From: Ctena decussata
Lineage: Eukaryota; Mollusca; Bivalvia; Lucinida; Lucinidae
Reading direction: 5' to 3'
Assembly (NCBI GenBank): GCA_963989385.1
Contig: OZ022510.1
Location: 37,081,448 to 37,145,447 of the forward strand
Length of the DNA: 64,000 nucleotides
Of the stretch, positions 59,818 to 64,000 are shown piece after piece. The position numbers and the translations under genes were made by a program. The notes below the pieces were generated by a model. The model saw only the letters and a list, made by a program, of their open reading frames with translations. It was not told the DNA's origin and ran no database searches. Positions within the stretch are counted from its first letter, which is position 1. Each line of letters starts with the position of its first letter.

Positions 59818-62800
59818 TTAAACGCTGTTAATTACTTTTTCGTTTTATTTCCGTACCTTGCATGCATGCTGCCGGGCCGCGTAGCGCAATCGGTAGGGCA
59901 CCTGACTCATAAGTCAGAGGTCCTGGGTTCGAAACCCGGTCTGGCTACATACTTTCGTTTCTCCTTCCGCTGATTCAAGAAGGGCAGTTGTCGGTTACTG
60001 GCGAAAGTATGTGCACTTAGTACTGGTTAACCGCTTAGGGGGGTCTAAGCCTGCCCAGGAATAGTGTGGTTAGGTTAACTGACCGTCCCGACATGACCTT
60101 AGCTGTTTACCGTGGACGTTAAGCATCAAATCAACCAACCAACCTTGCATGCATATCTTCACTTTTTTCCCTCCATTTACGCTCCTAAATCATTTCCCAT
60201 ATCGGCGGACGAATCTTTATGTTAAACATACTGTCTTCCGTCCATTTTCTCCATTAACGTCCTTTCCTCTTTCAATTTGCTGAAGTCACTTTTTTTTATT
60301 ATACACCGGTCATTTGCGATCCAGGGTACCCCAGCGGGGAAGTGTTCTTACCTTAGCATTGTACCTGCAGTGCCGTGTGTGTGCGCGGAACATTTGGTAA
60401 GCTGTCAAAATTACTGGGGCAATGATAGCGATTCCACCTGTTGAACCCAGTCCCAGAAGAGGAGAGACTTTTTTCACAAGAATTTGATTAGGCATTTCCC
60501 CCATAGTGCAGGGCGTCTACCGGAGCTCTGCAGGGCGAAAAGTGAAATTCCCAGCTATTCTACGGCCTTGAGAAAACCAGACTTGCATTAGTCTCGTGTC
60601 TTAATAATATTGAGCCGCGACACGAGAAAACCAACAAAGTGGATGTGCGCCAACCAGCCTGGGCATCCACCCAGTCTGATCAGAGTATATACGAGGGGTG
60701 ATAAAAAAAATACGTGGACTATTGCTTTGGCGGTAAGCGTAATGGAGTTATAGTAAGTTTTGTCATATCGATCTTTTAGCTACGTAATGTGAGATTTTTA
60801 AGAAATTTCAATGAAAAATAAGTATTTTCTTCCATTTTATATTAGGTAGGTCCAGCAACAGCGGAGCACCACATTAATGACGTTTGACGTTTTGCCCCGT
60901 TTGAACATTTTTTGGGTTCTTTTGTTTCTCTGTTTTCTAAAACTAACACCCATTTTGCAGATTTTTTTTTTATTTTGACCAATTTTAGACACATCTGCAC
61001 GCGATATGATTGTTGTCAAGAATTTTATAGCATACCATACTCTTCTCATCTCTATTGGTTCATAAATCCAGAGCGAACTTTTGCTTTCAGTAACGTTTCC
61101 GCGTACGAGGGTCATCCAAATAGGTCTTGCAAACGCCGTCATTACTGCTTTATTCATTGAGTTAGGGCAATCAAATTACACCATTAACAGCTTACGTATA
61201 CGAGGGGCATTTCAGAAATAATGTAAATGATCTAAGGGTAACCTATTGGCTGATATTTAGCAGTGGTGTTATATATCATTGGAAAGAAAAATTCAAGAAC
61301 TTTAGAATGGTATGCGTAAAAAGAATTTCTACGTCACCCATGCATGACAGCACGTGCTTATACGTCATAAGGGTGTGGATACTGGAAACTACACATTTTC
61401 ACTGACAGTCTCTCGTATTCTTTTGCTGTTTTCTCAATGAGAAAATGATATGTTTTAATAAAGAAACACGTAATACTGTCCTTTCAATGTAAAAATAAGA
61501 AAGTTATACAGAAATCGTTTCCAGATTCTACACAAGTAAAATAATAAACGAGATTTTTTGTCTGCTGTGTGGTTATAAAAGCGAAGTTATCATAAATGCA
61601 TTATATCAATAAAATTCTGATTTTTGACTTAATCACATCCAATTTCAACAAAGGCAGACATTTTATTACTGAAATGATTAGGTCACCATACTTTGTTACG
61701 ACTTGCATCAAATCACTGATGAAACTGGATGATACGTGTGCAAACCCCTCGCCGGAAGTTGCAAAGTAGCAGCAAATTATGTAAAATACATAACAATAAA
61801 ATGAAACTATCTTCAAATAAAAAGACACAGGCTCAATATATTTAACTTTGTTTAATGTCAAAAATTAGAGGGACATATTGATAGAAAAATTCGTATATAA
61901 AGACTTGACAGACTTGTTATTTAATATGACATACTGACATTGAAATATGTGGGTGGGTGGGGAAACTTATCTTAAAAAATCAGATAGGCCACTGACAAAA
62001 GAGCATAAGGTGCCATAAAAGATTATTCATAACAAAAAACAAGCATGACGAATTAAATTCCATTTGTTTTTTGTTTCATATCTGTCACCAAACATTCATT
62101 TTCACTTAATTTGACCTCAAAATCGAAGTTTAAACAACTTACTCTACATTTTAATTTAGCGCAGGAAGTGACGTCATCAAAAATGCGCATTGTTCCATGA
62201 TTAGCCTATCTTGCAAGGTAAATCTTGTGTGTTAGCAAGGCTGACACAATGCTTTTCATACTGAAATATTTTCAGTATAACAGGTATTATAGGTATCAAT
62301 CCAGAGCTGCTTGTAACCAGAGTATAGAAAATATGAATTTGTCTTCTCATAAATATTCCGTCTGTTTCTACTCAGTGTCCTTACCCTCACAACAATTGTC
62401 AAGGCATATTTTGAAGAAAATACATGTGCCTCAATTTTTTGAGTGAATGCAATTGGGTGATATGTACCCCTAAAAGTTAAGACATAAATTTCAAAAATCG
62501 GTCAACATTCCTAGGAATGGCCGACTCATTTACACTATTTCTGAAATGACCCTCGTATAGTACACATTTGCACTATTTTAAAAAGCATACATGTGACATT
62601 CCTTTCTCAGATATGGGAGGGTTTTGAATGCAAAGGTATAAGTGCTCGAAGCTTATATTTTCTCAAATATCTACATTTCAGCATCTCGGCACTATTCTTT
62701 GACAACACATTTATGGTAGTTTAGGAAATATTTCATCTGCTGTGAAAGCCTCTTCTTCATTTACTCATTTTATATGATAATTTAGCGGCCCAAAAAACAT

Positions 62801-63895
62801 ATTGATCATCCTTTGAGCAATAATAATATCTTGACTGAGGGCAATATCTTAACCTTGGTAACGTGTACATACTTCAATAAAATTTTCCGTATCTCCAAGC
62901 AATCTTCAGATATTTACAAGCGTTCTGAACTAAGCGAGGGGACCTTAAACAGACAAATAGAGGCCACCGCCACACCCATAATGGTAGTATTCTTCAGTTG
63001 CCTAGCAACGCCATTTGCAAGATCATGACGTTTCTGGAAATTGTTGTCTGGAAAGAAGGGAAGATAAATGAAGGACTGTGAATTGCTCGGTTCGTTTTTA
63101 ATTATCATCAACCTGAAACTTGGCTATTTGCAGGACTTATTGGATGACCCTCGTACAAGACTTTTGCGGTGTGTGTCTAAATGCAGATTTACAACCCTCA
63201 AATCAGTGCCAGCATCAGACAAAACTAACATACATGTACAAGGATCAAATAATATTAAAGTTGATAATTAAAACAAATTCTTTGATTCTGTCCTCATTTT
63301 TCTTACAAATATATACAAAACCTGGAACTTGCATTACATACACAGTATATTGGATGACGTCATTTTGTCGCCCTTGTATGACCCACAGACCATATATTAC
63401 GCTGTTTATGCAAGCATAACAACTGTTAACGTCAATAATTTCCTCACAGTAAAAAGCGGAAACCATTACAAAATAGCATACCAAATGTCAGCAAATATTA
63501 GACATATAGCCAAAGATAAAACAAACAATTCGAAATAATAAGGCAAATTCTTACCGTGCTCCGCAGAATCGTCATAGGGTTACTATGACGACCCATATAG
63601 ACAACATCTCGAACTTAGACTGGTAAATTAAATACACCACTGGATAGAGGAAAGATAAATCTATATATACTGCAAATTTAATGAGTTTACTATCATTAAT
63701 AACATTTCTACAGCAAAAGTCCACGTATTTTTTATCATCCCTAGTATATAGCGAAATCTCTGATCAGACTGGGCGGATGCCCAGGCCGATATGAATCTGA
63801 GCTGGGCGCAGCCACTTTGTTTGTTTTCTCGTGTCGCGGCTCACATTAATCCGGATTTTCTTTACTTTCAGCACCTTCTACATTTACATCAACAG
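51841..63895 (+). CDS. Gene 2: secreted small Cys domain with Thr-rich linker (3' partial)
   Basis: Exons 51841-52074, 52772-52832, 57424-57540 and 63872-63895 join in frame; an extra candidate exon lies at 55953-56072. The start ATG lies three bases after a splice acceptor, so the 5' UTR has an intron. The product begins with a signal peptide (MFVALGLALVCSVLPYSWA) and continues with NKNCVCTSHVDTPAYPC, GSIPGEDCMPV and VVYVQEDYNIALRSCNKEPT, about 75 residues with five cysteines. A Thr-rich linker follows, split over phase-1 exons. The spacing of the small domain recalls compact SH3b-like Cys modules at the N-terminus of some molluscan secreted proteins, but I cannot assign it. All exons after the first two are symmetrical (phase 1-1), which suits optional linker exons. 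The main functional domain should lie beyond the window. Confidence 0.65.
52139..52194. repeat. Short hairpin in gene 2 intron 1
   Basis: Inner arms 'agacgccgcgg' and 'tgcggcgtctg', outer 'gtgcagacct' and 'aggatctacac'. Confidence 0.7.
52772..52832 (+). CDS. Gene 2 exon 2: end of Cys domain
   Basis: The exon follows 'tgttttatag' and precedes 'gtatta'; phase 0 to 1. It encodes VVYVQEDYNIALRSCNKEPT, which closes the small domain with a final Cys and moves to Pro/Thr linker composition. Confidence 0.75.
53434..55566 (-). mobile_element. Tandem-core repeat element(s), copy in reverse orientation
   Basis: Ends are of the 'agctcacctg'/'aggtgagcta' type. Part 53434-53892 is a short complete form. 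Part 53893-55566 has five ~145-bp units (53890-54600) that are the reverse complement of the array at 5315, then about five ~178-bp units with 'acattttccccattataagt' and 'atcgctcaagggcaagtaac' (54598-55330). It lies in gene 2 between exon 2 and the Thr-rich exon. Confidence 0.75.
55690..55933. mobile_element. MITE 'gggcgtagctac', copy 3
   Basis: A diverged copy with 'gtgtagctacacctgtacgc' at the left and 'agctacgcccctg' at the right. It ends about 20 bp before the candidate exon at 55953. Confidence 0.65.
55953..56072 (+). CDS. Candidate optional exon of gene 2
   Basis: The open frame KSPTQVDTPRFFKKYPYYIS, then GPFAYERRCPPTMVPGKHL, lies between 'ggtaatattag' and a good donor 'gtaagt'. Its phase (1-1) fits exactly between exon 2 and the Thr-rich exon. 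'YERRCPP' resembles the middle of a peritrophin-A type chitin-binding domain, but only one Cys is present. The polypyrimidine tract is weak. The exon begins about 20 bp after the end of a MITE copy. It may be a real optional exon, part of another gene, or chance. Confidence 0.35.
56112..56288. mobile_element. Palindromic MITE, copy 7
   Basis: Ends 'gagttgcggcacgagaaagc' and 'tttctcgtgtcgcggctcaa'; shortened centre. Confidence 0.8.
56583..56667. repeat. Near-perfect 85-bp hairpin
   Basis: Arms 'caaatccatggagtagtgtt' and 'agcactattccatggatttg' continue through 'atatcaggcatagatg'/'cgtctatgcctgatat' with a centre 'ttaa'. Confidence 0.9.
56731..56841. repeat. Palindrome
   Basis: Outer arms 'cttttgacatcaagtttatc' and 'gataaacttgatatcaaaag', inner 'accagaaac'/'gtttctggt'. 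Confidence 0.85.
57424..57540 (+). CDS. Gene 2 Thr-rich linker exon
   Basis: The exon follows 'tatccattacag' and precedes 'gtaagt'; phase 1-1. It encodes DPTTSTPSTSSTTS, then 18 Thr codons in a row, then PAPKSAT. The tract is built from a 12-bp repeat of acg/acc codons, so copy number may vary. The product would be a flexible, probably O-glycosylated linker between domains. Confidence 0.7.
58083..58349 (-). mobile_element. tRNA-derived SINE (family 1), copy 2, with target duplication
   Basis: It interrupts an older repeat. The flanks 'gtggttctaggggagaa' (58066-58082) and 'gtggttcttggggagaa' (58350-58366) form a 17-bp target duplication with one mismatch. The tRNA-like head is on the minus strand with B-box 'gggttcgaaaccc'. 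Confidence 0.85.
59039..59486. mobile_element. 448-bp inverted-repeat element with 9-bp target duplication
   Basis: The ends 'ggtcctactaaagacagaaa' and 'tctgtctttagtaggacc' are inverted. GTATTCGAG flanks both sides (59030-59038 and 59487-59495). Subterminal 'ccgaaaag' motifs repeat in both arms. A 9-bp duplication is typical of Mutator-like elements; the family call is inference. Confidence 0.85.
59780..59816. repeat. (GT)n microsatellite
   Basis: Uninterrupted GT run. Confidence 0.95.
59868..60141 (+). mobile_element. tRNA-derived SINE (family 1), copy 3, with 13-bp target duplication
   Basis: The head has A-box-like 'tagcgcaatcggtagggca' and B-box 'ggttcgaaacc'; the anticodon position reads CAT. 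A core with 'gcacttagtactggttaacc' and a tail 'aaatcaaccaaccaa' follow. ACCTTGCATGCAT flanks it at 59855-59867 and 60142-60154. Confidence 0.9.
61104..63163. mobile_element. Middle mariner-like element, nested
   Basis: The left end is 'gtacgagggtcatccaaata' with 'ggtcttgcaaac'; the right end is 'ggacttattggatgaccctc' with 'gtac'. A related solo end lies at 38934. Confidence 0.65.
61198..62559. mobile_element. Inner mariner-like element, nested
   Basis: The ends 'tatacgaggggcatttcaga' and 'ctgaaatgaccctcgtata' are inverted and continue through 'aataatgtaaatga' versus 'tcatttacactatt'. About 1.36 kb, no coding frame. Confidence 0.75.
63872..63895 (+). CDS. Gene 2 microexon (24 nt) of linker
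   Basis: The acceptor 'ttctttactttcag' and donor 'gtaggc' bound 24 bases that encode PSTFTST plus a split codon, phase 1-1, matching the Thr/Ser/Pro linker. It starts 28 bp after the end of a palindromic MITE. Short size and repetitive composition limit confidence. Confidence 0.5.
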
Positions 63896-64000
63896 GTAGG
63901 CAACTGTTTTCATTTCTAGATGAATTATTGTCAGGTTTATTCAGGTTAGTGAATGTTTTTGACAGATCAGTTGTTTCAGACTATGTTTGTAAGGCCCTCT

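Larger units (their letters stand above)
60690..63748. mobile_element. Outer mariner-like inverted-repeat element
   Basis: The ends 'acgaggggtgataaaaaaaa' plus 'tacgtggact' and 'agtccacgtattttttatca' plus 'tccctagta' are inverted, with TATA at both borders, as expected for TA-targeting Tc1/mariner elements. No transposase frame is visible. Confidence 0.75.
60612..63843. mobile_element. Palindromic MITE, copy 8, split by a 3-kb insertion
   Basis: The left arm is at 60612-60687 ('gagccgcgacacgagaaaac') and the right arm at about 63751-63843 ('ctcgtgtcgcggctca'). Everything between is a later insertion. The right end lies 28 bp before the gene 2 microexon. Confidence 0.8.

Noticed and set aside
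59872..59948. tRNA-Met-like gene
   Set aside because: It is the head of a SINE: the same core and tail follow in three copies, target duplications flank it, and the anticodon loop has six rather than seven bases.
60837..61157. 106-codon minus-strand frame within the mariner-like nest, considered as a transposase remnant
   Set aside because: No DDE/D motif or helix-turn-helix pattern can be seen, and it crosses an internal element border.

Overview
The window is animal nuclear DNA. It is AT-rich and intron-dense, and most of it is repeats. The repeats include palindromic elements, gene-poor tandem-repeat elements whose ends carry a conserved 'agctcacctgagcc' type motif, tRNA-derived SINEs, a LINE fragment and nested mariner-like elements. 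From general knowledge of such genomes I infer a lophotrochozoan, most likely a bivalve mollusc. No prokaryotic operon, rRNA, functional tRNA or CRISPR array is present.

Gene 1 (853-34064, plus strand, 5' end missing) is the main content. Fourteen exons join with consistent reading phase and good splice sites to give 1,540 residues of open frame, ending in a stop at 34062-34064. The product is a large type I membrane protein. Its long ectodomain is made of beta-sandwich-like modules with a carboxypeptidase-regulatory-like insert, a poly-Gly tract and a Cys-rich segment. These are followed by one cadherin-like repeat, a Ser/Thr-rich mucin-like stalk, a transmembrane helix and a short basic tail. 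As I remember it, the ectodomain reads like large secreted bacterial proteins. An old bacteria-to-animal transfer, now carrying introns and animal-type membrane modules, is the most interesting hypothesis here and needs a database search.

From 34.1 to 51.6 kb I see no convincing gene. It holds tandem arrays, palindromic MITEs, a LINE 3' fragment (about 41.9-42.7 kb, minus strand), two copies of one ~720-bp element in opposite orientation (43.2 and 46.2 kb), a duplicated palindrome block (47.5-48.3 kb) and a duplicated exon-like segment (36.9 and 40.2 kb).

Gene 2 (51841-63895 and beyond, plus strand, 3' end missing) begins with a signal peptide and a small Cys-containing domain, then a Thr-rich linker split over phase-1 exons. 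Its first coding exon has a tandem copy just upstream at 51677. A further candidate exon at 55953 fits the same phase. The catalytic or binding domain that the linker should lead to lies outside the window, so the function is unknown.

Other notable structures are a 2.52-kb inverted-repeat element with a 5-bp target duplication (23015-25534), a 448-bp element with a 9-bp target duplication (59039-59486), a SINE with a 13-bp target duplication (59868-60141), three nested inverted-repeat elements splitting a palindromic MITE (60612-63843), and several transposon ends lying only about 20-28 bp upstream of splice acceptors.
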